Shown: in pieces, positions 18,402-27,959 of the stretch | Layout of the letters: every line of letters begins with the position of its first letter | Numbering within the stretch: position 1 is the stretch's first letter | NCBI GenBank assembly: GCA_045593405.1 | Contig: JAZNWN010000003.1 | Coordinates: 136,089 to 200,088, forward strand | DNA length: 64,000 nucleotides | Source: UMGS1933 sp045593405 | GTDB lineage: Bacteria; Bacillota; Clostridia; TANB77; CAG-508 | Direction of reading: 5' to 3' | Notes under the pieces: generated by a model | The model's database searches: none | What the model saw: the letters and a program-made list of their open reading frames with translations, nothing else | Told to the model about the DNA's origin: nothing | Position numbers and translations under genes: made by a program

Positions 18402-19460
18402 ATGATATTATTATCTAAGCAAGAAGAAAAAGAATATAAAAAATTTTTAGAATCTCATGATAGATGTAACTTTCAGCAAGCTATTGAATGGGGAAAAGTA
18501 AAACAAAGTTGGACAAACGAGGTAGTACTTGCTAAAGATGAAAAAGGAAAAATTATTGGAGCAATAAGTGTATTAATTAGAAAAATACCTATTTTTGGAA
18601 ACTTTATGTATGTATCTAGAGGACCAATATGTGATATACATGATGAAAAAGTTTTAAAAGAATTAACAGATGGTCTAAAAGAACTTGCTAAAAAATATAA
18701 AGCATTTACTTTAAGAATGGAACCAGACATAAAAAGTGATGATGAAGAATTTAAAAAAATAGTAAAGAAACTAGGATTTAAAATAAATGATAAGGGAAAA
18801 AACTTTAGTGATGGTGTTCAACCAAGATATGTATTTAGACTAGATATAAAAGGAAAGACTGAAGAAGAAATTTTCGCTGCATTCCATCAAAAGACAAGAT
18901 ACAATGTAAGACTAGCAGGCAAAAAAGGAGTAGAAATAAGAGAAGGTACAAGGGAAGATTTAAAAGACTTCCATAAAATTATGATGGTAACAGGAAAAAG
19001 AGATAATTTTATGATAAGACCACTTGAATATTTTGAAAAAATGTATGACTGTTTAGCACCAGAACACTTAAAACTAATGATGGCATATTATGAAGGAAAA
19101 CCAGTATCTGGTATAATAGACATAATTTATGGAAATAAAGTATGGTACTTATATGGGGCAAGCAGTAATGAACATAGAAATTTAATGCCAAATTATTTAT
19201 TGCAATGGAATATGATAAAATATTCAATTGAAAATAGAAAAGATATGTATGACTTTAGAGGAGTAACAGGAATAGTAGACGAAAAAGATCCTCATTATGG
19301 ATTATATAGATTTAAAAAAGGCTTCAACGCAGAATTTACAGAATTTGTAGGAGAAGTATATATAAACTTTAAACCTTTTAAATATAAAATGTATAAGTTC
19401 TCTGAAAGATTATACAAAAACTTTGCAGAATTTAAATCAAAAATAAAAGGGAATAAATAA
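18402..19460 (+). CDS. FemAB-family peptidoglycan aminoacyltransferase
   Basis: The product has two GNAT-like domains and belongs to the FemX/FemAB group, which attaches amino acids from aminoacyl-tRNA to the lipid II stem peptide at the membrane. The ATG at 18402 sits 8 bases after GTGGAGGAAAC; an in-frame TTG at 18387 overlaps that ribosome site and is unlikely. ISVLIRKIPIFGNFMYVSRG (first domain), FHQKTRYNVRLAGKKGVEIR and LYGASSNEHRNLMPNYLLQW are family-typical, and DFRGVTG near the end is conserved. alr follows after a group E hairpin, so both may be wall-precursor genes. Confidence 0.88.
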   Translation: MILLSKQEEKEYKKFLESHDRCNFQQAIEWGKVKQSWTNEVVLAKDEKGKIIGAISVLIRKIPIFGNFMYVSRGPICDIHDEKVLKELTDGLKELAKKYKAFTLRMEPDIKSDDEEFKKIVKKLGFKINDKGKNFSDGVQPRYVFRLDIKGKTEEEIFAAFHQKTRYNVRLAGKKGVEIREGTREDLKDFHKIMMVTGKRDNFMIRPLEYFEKMYDCLAPEHLKLMMAYYEGKPVSGIIDIIYGNKVWYLYGASSNEHRNLMPNYLLQWNMIKYSIENRKDMYDFRGVTGIVDEKDPHYGLYRFKKGFNAEFTEFVGEVYINFKPFKYKMYKFSERLYKNFAEFKSKIKGNK

Positions 19461-19461
19461 T

Positions 19462-19531
19462 GATTTGTATTTTGTGTTTTGTTTTTGGAATTTGGATTTC
19501 CAAAAACAAAATACCAAATACGAAACACATA
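19462..19531. repeat. A/T-only hairpin repeat (group E)
   Basis: ATTTGTATTTTGTGTTTTG and the mirrored ACCAAATACGAAACACATAA arms form a long weak hairpin with GGAATTTGGATTTCC at its tip. Confidence 0.75.
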
Positions 19532-19550
19532 ATTTTGAAAGGAAAGTAAA

Positions 19551-20652
19551 TTGAATACATTAATAATAAATAAAAATGATTTAAGACATAATATAGATAC
19601 AATAAAAAAACAAGTAAATGAAGAAAACTACACAATAATTGGAGTAGTAAAAGGAAATGGCTATGGTCTAGGAATAAAAGAGTATTCTGAATTTTTAATA
19701 GACAATGGAATAAATATTTTAGCAGTTTCTACTAATCAAGAGGCTATAGAATTAAGAAAATCTAACAAAAATGTAGATATTTTAAATTTGTCTAGTACAT
19801 CAATAAAAAAAGAAGTACAAGAATTAGTAGATAATAATATTATTATAACAATTGGATCAAAATTATCAGCAGAAATTGCAAATGAAATAGCAGAAGCAGG
19901 AAATAATATTAGAGCACATATTAAGATAGATACAGGATTTGGTAGATATGGTTTTGTATATGAAAATAAAGAAGAGATTATAAATACAATAAGAAATTTA
20001 CATCCAAACATAAAAGTAGAAGGACTATTTTCTCATTTTTCACTTGCATATTATAAAAATAATTTATCAACAATTAACCAATATAATAATTTTTTAAGTA
20101 TAATAAAATGCCTTGAAGATGAAAATATTAATATAAAAATGAAACATATATGTAATTCTCCTGCATTTATAAATTTTCCGGAAATGAGATTAAATGCTGC
20201 AAGAATTGGTTCTGCATTTTTGGGACGAGTTGATGTTCAAAAAAATATTGGACTAAAAAGAATAGGAGAGTTAAAATCACAAGTCACAGAAGTAAATGTA
20301 CTTCCTAAGAATTTTAATGTAGGATATTTAAATACATATAAAACAAAAAAGATAACACAAATAGCAATTGTTCCTGTAGGACATAAAGACGGATATAATA
20401 TAACAATCAAAGAGGATATGCTAAGAACAGTAGATAAACTAAGAACTTTAAAACATAATTTAACAGGATTATTAAAAAAACAAACATTAAAAATCACTAT
20501 AAATGATAAAGAATATAATATAATAGGAAAAGTTGGTATGTACCATGTGACAGTAGATATCAATGGAAGTAATGTACAAATACGGAGATATAGCAAAAAT
20601 GAATGTAAATCCAATATATGTAGATAGTAAAATAAGAAGGGAGTATGTATAA
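19551..20652 (+). CDS. alr: Alanine racemase, +1 frameshift at CGG
   Basis: The PLP enzyme makes D-alanine for peptidoglycan. The TTG start follows TTGAAAGGAAAGTAAA. The PLP lysine lies in VVKGNGYGLG (about 30-39), and AHIKIDTGFGRYGF and the C-terminal barrel are present. The normal frame turns into an unrelated 14-residue tail after VQI. Skipping C20583 gives IGDIAKMNVNPIYVDSKIRR and then EYV, the usual racemase ending, 366 residues in all. The restored stop is TAA at 20650-20652, overlapping the next ATG as TAATG. That coupling is strong independent support for the shifted frame. Confidence 0.9.
20583..20586 (+). other. CGG +1 shift site in alr (ATA-C-GGA)
   Basis: In-frame CGG after ATA. 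Skipping C restores IGD and places the stop on the ATG of the next gene. Confidence 0.88.
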
Positions 20653-21626
20653 TGCAAGTTGAAAAAATAGGATTTTTCACAAGAATAAAAAAATCAATAT
20701 TTAACTTTGAAGAATATGAAAAATTTATAGAAGAATCACCTAAAAAAGCATTTGCATATTTTTTTAAACTGATAGCTATATTTTCAATTTTTGTTACAAT
20801 TGTATTGGCATATACTCTAAATATTAATGTAAAAAGTATTATAAAAGACATGGAAACTGAATTTCCGAAATTTAAAGTTGAAAATAATATTTTAAATATA
20901 GATGAAAAAGAAGAATTTGAGTATTATTTGGAAGACTATGATATTCAACTAATTATGAATGAAAATGAATTAAATTATATACAAAACGATTATAGTAATT
21001 GCTTAATTATGTTAAAAGATAAATTAGTTATAAAATATAGTGGAATTATAGAAGAAATTGGGTATACTGATATAGGAAACATTTCAAATAAAACGATTGT
21101 AGATTTCTTTAAAACAGAAGAATGGAAAATTCTATATATTAACATTTGCTTAGTAATACTTGTATTAAATTTTATATTATATTCAATTATTATTCTATTA
21201 GATGTAGTTACTTTATCTATACTAGGATTGATAATAAACAATTTAATTAGAACAAGATTTAAATATAGAGAAATAGTCAAAATATCAATATATGCAATAA
21301 CTCTTTCAGTTTTATTATATTTGTTATATATAGTAGTAAATACTTTATTTGGGACAACAATAAAATATTTCCAAATAGCATATAGTACAATTTCATATAT
21401 TTACTTAATAACGGTAATGCTTATGATAAAAGCAGATATTATTAAAAATACACAAGAATTACAAAAAGTTTTAGAAGAGCAAAAAAAGGTAAAAGAAGAA
21501 CTAGAAAGACAAAAACAAGAAGAAAAACAAAAGGAAAAAGAAAAAGAGGAAGAGGAAGAGAAAAAAGAGCGTAAGGAAAAAGATAAAGGCAAAGCTCCAC
21601 AAGAACCACAAACTGACAATGGATAA
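20652..21626 (+). CDS. DUF1189-type membrane protein
   Basis: The 324-residue protein has several membrane segments (about 35-55, 165-195, 215-245 and 250-270) and an extracellular-looking loop between the first two. The opening SIFNFEEYEKFIEESPKKAF is typical of DUF1189. The last ~55 residues are an extreme Lys/Glu/Gln charged helix, probably a cytoplasmic coiled coil. The ATG overlaps the shifted alr stop (TAATG) and is served by AAGGGAG within the alr end, so its translation should depend on ribosomes finishing the shifted alr frame. Function unknown. Confidence 0.8.
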   Translation: MQVEKIGFFTRIKKSIFNFEEYEKFIEESPKKAFAYFFKLIAIFSIFVTIVLAYTLNINVKSIIKDMETEFPKFKVENNILNIDEKEEFEYYLEDYDIQLIMNENELNYIQNDYSNCLIMLKDKLVIKYSGIIEEIGYTDIGNISNKTIVDFFKTEEWKILYINICLVILVLNFILYSIIILLDVVTLSILGLIINNLIRTRFKYREIVKISIYAITLSVLLYLLYIVVNTLFGTTIKYFQIAYSTISYIYLITVMLMIKADIIKNTQELQKVLEEQKKVKEELERQKQEEKQKEKEKEEEEEKKERKEKDKGKAPQEPQTDNG

Positions 21627-21646
21627 TGAATTTGATTTATGAAGAC

Positions 21647-21677
21647 TGTAGGTGCAAGGTTCCACCCTTGCTCGTAA
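21647..21677. repeat. Short palindromic repeat (group B)
   Basis: TGTAGGTGCAAGGTTCCACC and CTTGCTCGTAA form an imperfect hairpin before ftsH. Confidence 0.6.
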
Positions 21678-21696
21678 AAAATGAAGGGAGACAGAT

Positions 21697-23490
21697 ATGA
21701 AAAACAAGCCAAAAAATAATGACAAAATCTTTTATTTAATATTAGCAATTATTGCTATAATCTGTATAGTTATATGCTCTATTATAATAATGAACAATAA
21801 AAATAAAACGAAAGAAGAAAAAGATTTAGCATATACAGAGCTTATAAAATTAATAGATGAACAGCAAGTAGAAAAAATAGAAATGACAGTAGGAAGTACT
21901 TCTATAAAGGTAACAATGAAGGGGCAAACTGAAGAAGATGCAAAGACAGCTATTGTCCCAAGTACACAAGCTTTTATAGAATTAATTCAAGAAAAAGTAC
22001 AAGAAGGGAATAATATAGAATTAATTCAAAATCCTGTAAATGCATTCGTAAGAGTAGGAGAGGTATTACTTAATCTTTTTCCAACACTTTTAATTCTAGT
22101 GTTATTTATATTAGTTTTTCAAATGCAGGGATTAGGAGATAAAGGAAAAGTATATGATGCTGAAAGTCATAAAAATACAAATGTTACTTTTAAAGATGTA
22201 GCAGGTTTAGAAGAAGAAAAGACAGAATTAATTGAAATAGTAAATTTCTTAAAAGAACCAAAAAAATTCCAAGACATGGGTGCTAAAATTCCAAAAGGAA
22301 TACTTCTTTATGGAAAGCCTGGAACAGGAAAAACTTTAATTGCAAAAGCAATAGCAGGGGAAGCAGGAGTTCCATTTATTTCTATGAGTGGTTCGGAATT
22401 TATAGAAATGTTTGCAGGTCTTGGAGCATCAAGGGTTAGAAAATTATTTGAAAAAGCTAAGAAAGTATCACCATGTATAGTTTTTATAGATGAAATAGAT
22501 GCAATAGGTTCAAGAAGAACAAGTGGAAGCGGAGCAGAAACAGAAAACAACCAAACATTAAACCAGCTATTAGTTGAAATGGATGGATTTGAAACAGACC
22601 AAACTGTTATAGTTTTAGCAGCAACTAATAGACCAGAGATGTTAGATAAAGCTCTTTTAAGGCCAGGAAGATTTGATAGGCAAATTACAATAGCAGCTCC
22701 AGATGCAAAAGGAAGAGAAGAAATATTAAAAATACATTCAGCAAATAAGAAATTGTCTCCAGAAATAAATTTAACAGAAATCGCGACAGATACAGCAGGA
22801 TTTACTGGAGCAGAACTTGCAAATGTATTAAATGAAGCTGCAATTATTGCAACAATAAAAAAACATAAAGAAATTATAATGGATGATTTAGAAGAAGCAG
22901 TAAAAAAGGTAACAGTAGGACTTGAAAAACATAGTAGAGTAATATCTGATAAAGACAAAAAATTAACAGCTTACCATGAAGCAGGTCATGCAGTGGTTAG
23001 TAAATACCTACCAACACAATCAGATGTAAAAGAAGTATCTATAATACCAAGAGGTGTTGCTGGTGGATATACTATGTACAAGACAAATGAAGATAAATAT
23101 TATATATCAAAAACAGAAATGGAAGAAAAATTAATTGCACTTTTAGGTGGTAGAGCGGCAGAAAAAATTGCAATAAATGATATTTCAACAGGAGCAAGTA
23201 ATGATATAGAAGTTGCAACAGGTGTTGCGAAAGATATGGTTGTAAAATATGGAATGAGTGATATAATAGGACCAATAGATTTGACAGTAAAAGATAGAAC
23301 AGAGATTAATGCTTTTGGTGAAGAAATAGATAATGTAGTTGGAGTAGAGGTAAAAAAACTTATTGATGAAGCATATAAAAAAGCTCAAGAAATAATACTT
23401 TCACACATGGATAAACTTCACGCAGTAGCAGAAGTTTTATTAGAAAAAGAAAAAATAACAGCAGAAGAGTTTGAAGAAATATTTAAATAA
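21697..23490 (+). CDS. ftsH: ATP-dependent zinc metalloprotease FtsH
   Basis: The 597-residue membrane AAA+ protease degrades damaged membrane and regulatory proteins as a hexamer. Two membrane segments (about 12-32 and 123-143) flank a small extracytoplasmic domain. Walker A GKPGTGKT is at 206-213, with FIDEIDAIG, the second region of homology NRPEMLDKALLRPGRFDRQ and zinc site HEAGH near 427. GAAGGGAGACAGAT precedes the ATG. The four genes from 21697 to about 26360 are tightly spaced, 2 to 15 bases apart, and likely form one operon. Confidence 0.97.
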   Translation: MKNKPKNNDKIFYLILAIIAIICIVICSIIIMNNKNKTKEEKDLAYTELIKLIDEQQVEKIEMTVGSTSIKVTMKGQTEEDAKTAIVPSTQAFIELIQEKVQEGNNIELIQNPVNAFVRVGEVLLNLFPTLLILVLFILVFQMQGLGDKGKVYDAESHKNTNVTFKDVAGLEEEKTELIEIVNFLKEPKKFQDMGAKIPKGILLYGKPGTGKTLIAKAIAGEAGVPFISMSGSEFIEMFAGLGASRVRKLFEKAKKVSPCIVFIDEIDAIGSRRTSGSGAETENNQTLNQLLVEMDGFETDQTVIVLAATNRPEMLDKALLRPGRFDRQITIAAPDAKGREEILKIHSANKKLSPEINLTEIATDTAGFTGAELANVLNEAAIIATIKKHKEIIMDDLEEAVKKVTVGLEKHSRVISDKDKKLTAYHEAGHAVVSKYLPTQSDVKEVSIIPRGVAGGYTMYKTNEDKYYISKTEMEEKLIALLGGRAAEKIAINDISTGASNDIEVATGVAKDMVVKYGMSDIIGPIDLTVKDRTEINAFGEEIDNVVGVEVKKLIDEAYKKAQEIILSHMDKLHAVAEVLLEKEKITAEEFEEIFK

Positions 23491-23504
23491 AAGGAGGAAC
23501 AAAA

Positions 23505-24641
23505 ATGGGAGAGAAAAAACGTCCAATAACAAAATGGTTATATTGGTTTTTGTTTGCAGTTGCAGTTTTATTTGTATACAAAACACTAGATAATTTTGGA
23601 GCAATTAGTGCATGGTTTAGAAATTTAATTGGAGTTTTAGCACCATTCTTAATAGGGATCTTAATTGCATATTTGTTATATACACCATGTAAAAAAATAG
23701 AGAACTTATTTTTAAAATCAAAAAAATTGAAAAAAAGAGCAAGAGGATTATCTATTATAACAGTATATATAATGGCGGTTTTGGTTTTAATAATTATTTT
23801 TAATGTATTAGTACCAGTAATTGCAAGTAGTGTAGTTGACTTAGTAAGTAATTTTCAAGACTACTACAATATAACATTATATAATTATTATACATTACCA
23901 GAAGATTCTATATTAAAAAGTGATATAGTAGAAGAACTTTTTAATAGTTTAAAGAAAATAGATTTCAAACAATTTATAAATATGGAAAAAATCGCTGAAT
24001 ATGCAAAAGGTGCAATAAGTGTAGCAGGAAAGATAGTTGACTTCTTTGTAGCAATAATAGTATCAATTTATATACTAAGACAAAGAGGTGACATATTAAA
24101 CTTTTTTAGAAAACTTGCTAGAGCAGTTTTCAAAGAAGATACATATAACAATGTAGAAAAATATTTTAATAAAACTAATGAAGTGTTTTTTAACTTCCTA
24201 GCAGGGCAACTATTAGATGGAGTTGTAGTAGGAATTATTACAACTATTGCAATGGCAGTACTTGGTGTAAAATATGCTGTACTTTTAGGATTTATGATAG
24301 GATTGTTTAATTTAATACCATATTTTGGTGCAATAATAGCAGTAGTTATTGCAGCAATAATTACTATTTTAACAGGTGGATTGACTCAGGCAATTACAAT
24401 GGTTATAGTAGTAACTGTTTTACAACAAATAGATGCAAACATAATTAATCCGAAAATTATGAGTTCTTCATTAAAAATAAGTCCACTACTTGTAATTTTT
24501 TCAGTAACAGTGGGTGGAGCATATTTTGGAGTTTTAGGAATGTTCTTATCAGTACCAATTTTTACAGTATTAAAAGTAATAATAACAGATTATATAGATA
24601 ATAAAAATAGAATAAAGGAACTAGAGAATGGAGATGAATAA
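23505..24641 (+). CDS. AI-2E family transporter (permease)
   Basis: The 378-residue polytopic protein has about eight membrane segments in the arrangement of the AI-2 exporter-like family (YtvI/TqsA). The conserved C-terminal part FFNFLAGQLLDGVVVGIITT, FNLIPYFGAIIAVVIAAI and INPKIMSSSLKISPLLVI is diagnostic. Members export autoinducer-2 or act as Na+/H+ antiporters; the substrate is not known here. AAAAGGAGGAACAAAA precedes the ATG, 15 bases after ftsH. It is followed by the pyrophosphatase gene after 2 bases. Confidence 0.9.
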   Translation: MGEKKRPITKWLYWFLFAVAVLFVYKTLDNFGAISAWFRNLIGVLAPFLIGILIAYLLYTPCKKIENLFLKSKKLKKRARGLSIITVYIMAVLVLIIIFNVLVPVIASSVVDLVSNFQDYYNITLYNYYTLPEDSILKSDIVEELFNSLKKIDFKQFINMEKIAEYAKGAISVAGKIVDFFVAIIVSIYILRQRGDILNFFRKLARAVFKEDTYNNVEKYFNKTNEVFFNFLAGQLLDGVVVGIITTIAMAVLGVKYAVLLGFMIGLFNLIPYFGAIIAVVIAAIITILTGGLTQAITMVIVVTVLQQIDANIINPKIMSSSLKISPLLVIFSVTVGGAYFGVLGMFLSVPIFTVLKVIITDYIDNKNRIKELENGDE

Positions 24642-24643
24642 AA

Positions 24644-25174
24644 ATGAACATTTGGCACGATATATCAGAAGAAAGAATATCAAAGGATAAATTTGTAGGA
24701 GTAATAGAAATATCAAAAGGATGTAAAAATAAATATGAATTAGATAAAGAAACTGGTAGATTAAAACTAGATAGAGTACTTTATACAGCAACACATTATC
24801 CTGCAAATTACGGATTTATTGCAAGAACATATGCGGATGATAATGACCCATTAGATGTGCTTGTACTTTGCCAAGAAGACTTAATACCACTAACACTTGT
24901 AGACTGTTATCCTATAGGTGTATTAATAATGATTGATGGAAACCAAAGAGATGAAAAAATAATAGCAGTTGCAGAAAAAGACCCTTTTCTAAATATGTAT
25001 AAAGATATAACAGAATTACCTGCACATATTTCTACTGAAATAAAACATTTCTTTGAGGTATATAAACAATTAGAAGATAAAGAAACAGAGGTTGAAGAAT
25101 TTTTAGGAAGAACAGAAGCAGAAAAAATTATAGAAAAATCAATAGCAAATTATAAAGCAAAATTTAATAAATAA
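24644..25174 (+). CDS. ppa: Family I inorganic pyrophosphatase
   Basis: The 176-residue soluble enzyme hydrolyses pyrophosphate with Mg2+. Conserved residues are ISKGCKNKYELDKETG, with the substrate-binding Lys, YPANYGFI, DDNDPLDVLVL with the three metal Asp, and KDPFLNMYKDI. It begins 2 bases after the permease stop, and the ribosome site is inside that gene's end (GGAGATG). Clostridia often use family II enzymes, but the motifs leave no doubt of family I. Confidence 0.95.
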   Translation: MNIWHDISEERISKDKFVGVIEISKGCKNKYELDKETGRLKLDRVLYTATHYPANYGFIARTYADDNDPLDVLVLCQEDLIPLTLVDCYPIGVLIMIDGNQRDEKIIAVAEKDPFLNMYKDITELPAHISTEIKHFFEVYKQLEDKETEVEEFLGRTEAEKIIEKSIANYKAKFNK

Positions 25175-25185
25175 GGAGCATTTTC

Positions 25186-26364
25186 ATGATAGAAAAAATC
25201 ATAGTAACATTAGTCTCTTTTATATTATTTGTTTATGTTTTCTTCTTTAAGATGATAAAAAAGAATGATACTAATTACTTAATTATTTTAGGTATTGAGA
25301 CAATAGGAATACTTATTAATTTCATACAAATTATTTTTGGAGTATTAAGAACAAGTTTCTTTAATGGAGTTGTGTATATATTCTCTATTATTATTCCTGC
25401 TTTGGTGTTCGCTTTAGAATATAAATATATAAATGTTTCAGAAATTATGTATGTATGTGCTAGCCAAATATGTTTATTATTTAGAGGTACAAAAAAAGCA
25501 AAAGAACTATTAATTATTTTAAGTTCAAAATATCCAAATAGTTATTTTGCCCATAAGATGCTTGCAGAAATATATGAAAAAGAAGGCGGAATGAGGAAGT
25601 CAATAGAAGAATATGTAAAAGTATTGGATATAAAAAGAAATGATTACAAATCTTATTATAAAATATCAATATTATTAAGAGATTTAGGAAGAAATAAACA
25701 AGCAATAGAGATGTTAGAAAATCTACTTAAAGTAAAACCAGAGCATTATTTGGCGAGCGAAATGCTTGCAGAGTTACTAATAGAAAATGAAGATTATAAG
25801 AAAGCAATTACAGTTATAAATAAAGCTTTAAAAATACATGAAGATAAACAAAGCCTTATATATAATTTAGGAATTGCATATGCAAAAACAAATGATTTTA
25901 GTTTATCTAAAAAATGTTTTGAACAGATTATTACTTTAAATAATGAACATTATAATGCTTATTATAGATTAGGACAAATAGCACTATTATATAGAGATTT
26001 TGATATGGCAGAAAACTATTTTTTAAATAGCACATATAAAGAAAAAGAAGCAAAATCTTACTATGAATTAACAAAAATATATATGATGAAAAATCAAAAA
26101 GATAAAGCAGCATTAACAATACAAAAAGCTATAAATTCAGATAGTAACTTCTATACAATTGCTAAAGAAGAACCAATATTATTTCCAATAAAACAATATA
26201 TAAAAAAACCAGAACAAATTGTAGAAACAAAAAAACAAGAAGAAACGAAAAAAGAAAAAATGGTAGAAGAATATTTAAACGACACATATAACTTGACAAA
26301 AGTATTAAACAAACAAGAAGAGGAAAACAAAAATAAATTCGAATGGAATAGAAAAAGAAAATAA
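25186..26364 (+). CDS. TPR-repeat protein with membrane-anchored N-terminus
   Basis: The 392-residue product has three N-terminal membrane segments (about 3-22, 29-52 and 60-80). From about residue 105 it carries tandem tetratricopeptide repeats (AHKMLAEIYEKEGGMRKSIEEY, then similar units every 34 residues) reaching about 310. The C-terminal ~60 residues are charged and rich in Lys, Glu and Gln. TPRs are protein-binding scaffolds, and the partner is not evident. GGAGCATTTTC precedes the ATG, 11 bases after ppa. Likely the last gene of the ftsH operon. Confidence 0.8.
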   Translation: MIEKIIVTLVSFILFVYVFFFKMIKKNDTNYLIILGIETIGILINFIQIIFGVLRTSFFNGVVYIFSIIIPALVFALEYKYINVSEIMYVCASQICLLFRGTKKAKELLIILSSKYPNSYFAHKMLAEIYEKEGGMRKSIEEYVKVLDIKRNDYKSYYKISILLRDLGRNKQAIEMLENLLKVKPEHYLASEMLAELLIENEDYKKAITVINKALKIHEDKQSLIYNLGIAYAKTNDFSLSKKCFEQIITLNNEHYNAYYRLGQIALLYRDFDMAENYFLNSTYKEKEAKSYYELTKIYMMKNQKDKAALTIQKAINSDSNFYTIAKEEPILFPIKQYIKKPEQIVETKKQEETKKEKMVEEYLNDTYNLTKVLNKQEEENKNKFEWNRKRK

Positions 26365-26397
26365 TAATTTATGTGATAATATAATAACTTTTAAATG

Positions 26398-26516
26398 TCA
26401 GCCGTTTTGTATATTTTATAAAAAATTAACATTCGACAGCCCTTTGAGGCGGGGGAATACCCGCGTATGCCTTGGAGAATTTAATTTTTTAGAAAATTAT
26501 ACAAAAGGTAGGCTGA
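26398..26516. repeat. Structured ~118-bp repeat (group D), copy 1
   Basis: Ends TCAGCCGTTTTGTATATTTT and ACAAAAGGTAGGCTGA pair imperfectly. The inner block TCGACAGCCCTTTGAGGCGG and GGGAATACCCGCGTATGCC is almost invariant among the three copies (26398, 35443, and 56724 reversed). It occupies the gap between the TPR gene and uppP; the rest of this gap is AT-rich. Confidence 0.85.
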
Positions 26517-26591
26517 AAATTACATAAATTATTATTTTGGTCTTAATAATTATAAATAAACATATAATTCACAAAGGAAGGATGATTATTT

Positions 26592-27395
26592 ATGCCAATA
26601 TATCAAGCAATAATTTTAGGAATCGTACAAGGGCTTACAGAATTTTTACCAATATCAAGTTCAGCCCATTTAAACTTATTCCCATGGGTATTAGGATGGG
26701 GACAGATGCCAGCGTCTTTTGACGTAGCATTACATATAGGAACATTACTTGCAATAGTAATATTTTTCTTTAAAGACTGGATAAAACTGTTTATAGGAGG
26801 ATATAATCAAGTTGTAAAGAAAGAAAAAACAACAGAAGGAAAAATATTTTGGTATTTAGTTATATCAACAATACCAGCAGGAATATTAAGTTTAGTGCTA
26901 GATAAAATCTCAAGTAAACTATTGGGAGATAATTTAAATATTGAAATGATAGTAATTGCAATAACATTAATTATAATGGGAATAGTGCTATACATTGTAG
27001 ATAAAAAAGCAAAATCAAATACAAAATATGAAGATATAACATTAAAACAATCATTAGCAGTTGGAGCATCACAAGCCTTAGCTGCAGCATTCCCAGGAGT
27101 ATCACGTTCAGGGATAACAATGACAATAGCAAGAGCAATGGGAGTAGATAGAGAAAGTGCAGCAAGATATTCATTTTTGCTTGCAACACCAATAACAGTT
27201 GCAGCAGTAATATTTGATTTAAAAAATATTATTCTTACAGATATAGCAATGTGGCTAGGAATATTAGCAAGTTTTCTTGTGGGAATAGTAATAATAAAAT
27301 TCTTACTAGAATACTTAAAAAAAGGAAGCTTCAAAGGCTTTGCAATATATAGAGTATTAGTAGGAATAGCAGTAATACTATTGGCAATATTTTAA
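26592..27395 (+). CDS. uppP: Undecaprenyl-diphosphatase
   Basis: The 267-residue integral membrane enzyme recycles the lipid carrier of wall synthesis (BacA/UppP family). Both signatures are present: GLTEFLPISSSAHL (about 15-28) with the conserved Glu and serines, and AAFPGVSRSGITMTIAR (about 163-179) with the catalytic Arg. Seven to eight membrane segments are visible. AAAGGAAGGATGATTATTT precedes the ATG. It is monocistronic with a strong terminator. Confidence 0.97.
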   Translation: MPIYQAIILGIVQGLTEFLPISSSAHLNLFPWVLGWGQMPASFDVALHIGTLLAIVIFFFKDWIKLFIGGYNQVVKKEKTTEGKIFWYLVISTIPAGILSLVLDKISSKLLGDNLNIEMIVIAITLIIMGIVLYIVDKKAKSNTKYEDITLKQSLAVGASQALAAAFPGVSRSGITMTIARAMGVDRESAARYSFLLATPITVAAVIFDLKNIILTDIAMWLGILASFLVGIVIIKFLLEYLKKGSFKGFAIYRVLVGIAVILLAIF

Positions 27396-27396
27396 A

Positions 27397-27473
27397 TGTA
27401 GGGGCAACCGATGGTTGCCTTTTATTAATTGGTTGCAAAATTTGTAGGGGTCGCACTTCTTGGCGCCCCATAA
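27397..27473. repeat. Two short palindromic repeats (group B)
   Basis: The first is TGTAGGGGCAACCGATGGTTGCC (from 27397). The second is TGTAGGGGTCGCACTTCTTGG with GCGCCCCATAA (27442-27473). Both are hairpins between uppP and its terminator. Confidence 0.7.
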
Positions 27474-27490
27474 AGATAATAATATATCTA

Positions 27491-27520
27491 AACGGATTGG
27501 TTTTGACCAATCCGTTTTTT
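27491..27520 (+). terminator. Terminator after uppP
   Basis: AACGGATTGGTT and its complement AACCAATCCGTT (here GACCAATCCGTTTTTT) form a stable stem followed by T. Confidence 0.85.
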
Positions 27521-27580
27521 CGTCAAAACCTCCTATATTTCATCAAAGGAAATATATTTTAAAAATAGAATAATATAATT

Positions 27581-27613
27581 TGTAGGTGCAGGATTCAGTT
27601 ATCCTGCTTGTAA
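27581..27613. repeat. Short palindromic repeat (group B) before spoIIAA
   Basis: TGTAGGTGCAGGATTCAGTT and ATCCTGCTTGTAA form a hairpin. The gap 27521-27636 otherwise shows only AT-rich sequence. A SigH-type promoter is expected here but I cannot assign one. Confidence 0.6.
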
Positions 27614-27636
27614 TATAAAAACATGGGAGGAAAAAT

Positions 27637-27948
27637 ATGAATATTACATATGATAAAGAAAATAGATTACTTAAGTTTGAGATGACTGAGGAGATTGACC
27701 ATTGTATGGCAGAAAAAATTAGAAGTAAGGCAGATTTTGAAATCCAAGAACATACTCCCAAAAAAGTATTAATGGACTTTGAAAATGTTTCTTTTATGGA
27801 TAGTGCAGGTATTGGGATGATATTAGGTAGATATAAAACTGCAAAAATGGTGGGGAGTACACTTAATATAACAAATGTTAAACCTAGAATAAAAAAAGTT
27901 TTAGAGATGTCTGGTGTTTTAAAAATAATACCAATAGTAGAAGAATAG
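27637..27948 (+). CDS. spoIIAA: Anti-sigma F factor antagonist SpoIIAA
   Basis: The 103-residue STAS-domain protein frees SigF by binding SpoIIAB when unphosphorylated. The phosphorylatable serine lies in FMDSAGIGMILGRY (about 52-65). The order spoIIAA-spoIIAB-sigF with gaps of 11 and 25 bases is the classic sporulation operon. GGGAGGAAAAAT precedes the ATG. Confidence 0.95.
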   Translation: MNITYDKENRLLKFEMTEEIDHCMAEKIRSKADFEIQEHTPKKVLMDFENVSFMDSAGIGMILGRYKTAKMVGSTLNITNVKPRIKKVLEMSGVLKIIPIVEE

Positions 27949-27959
27949 GAGGAAAGCAA

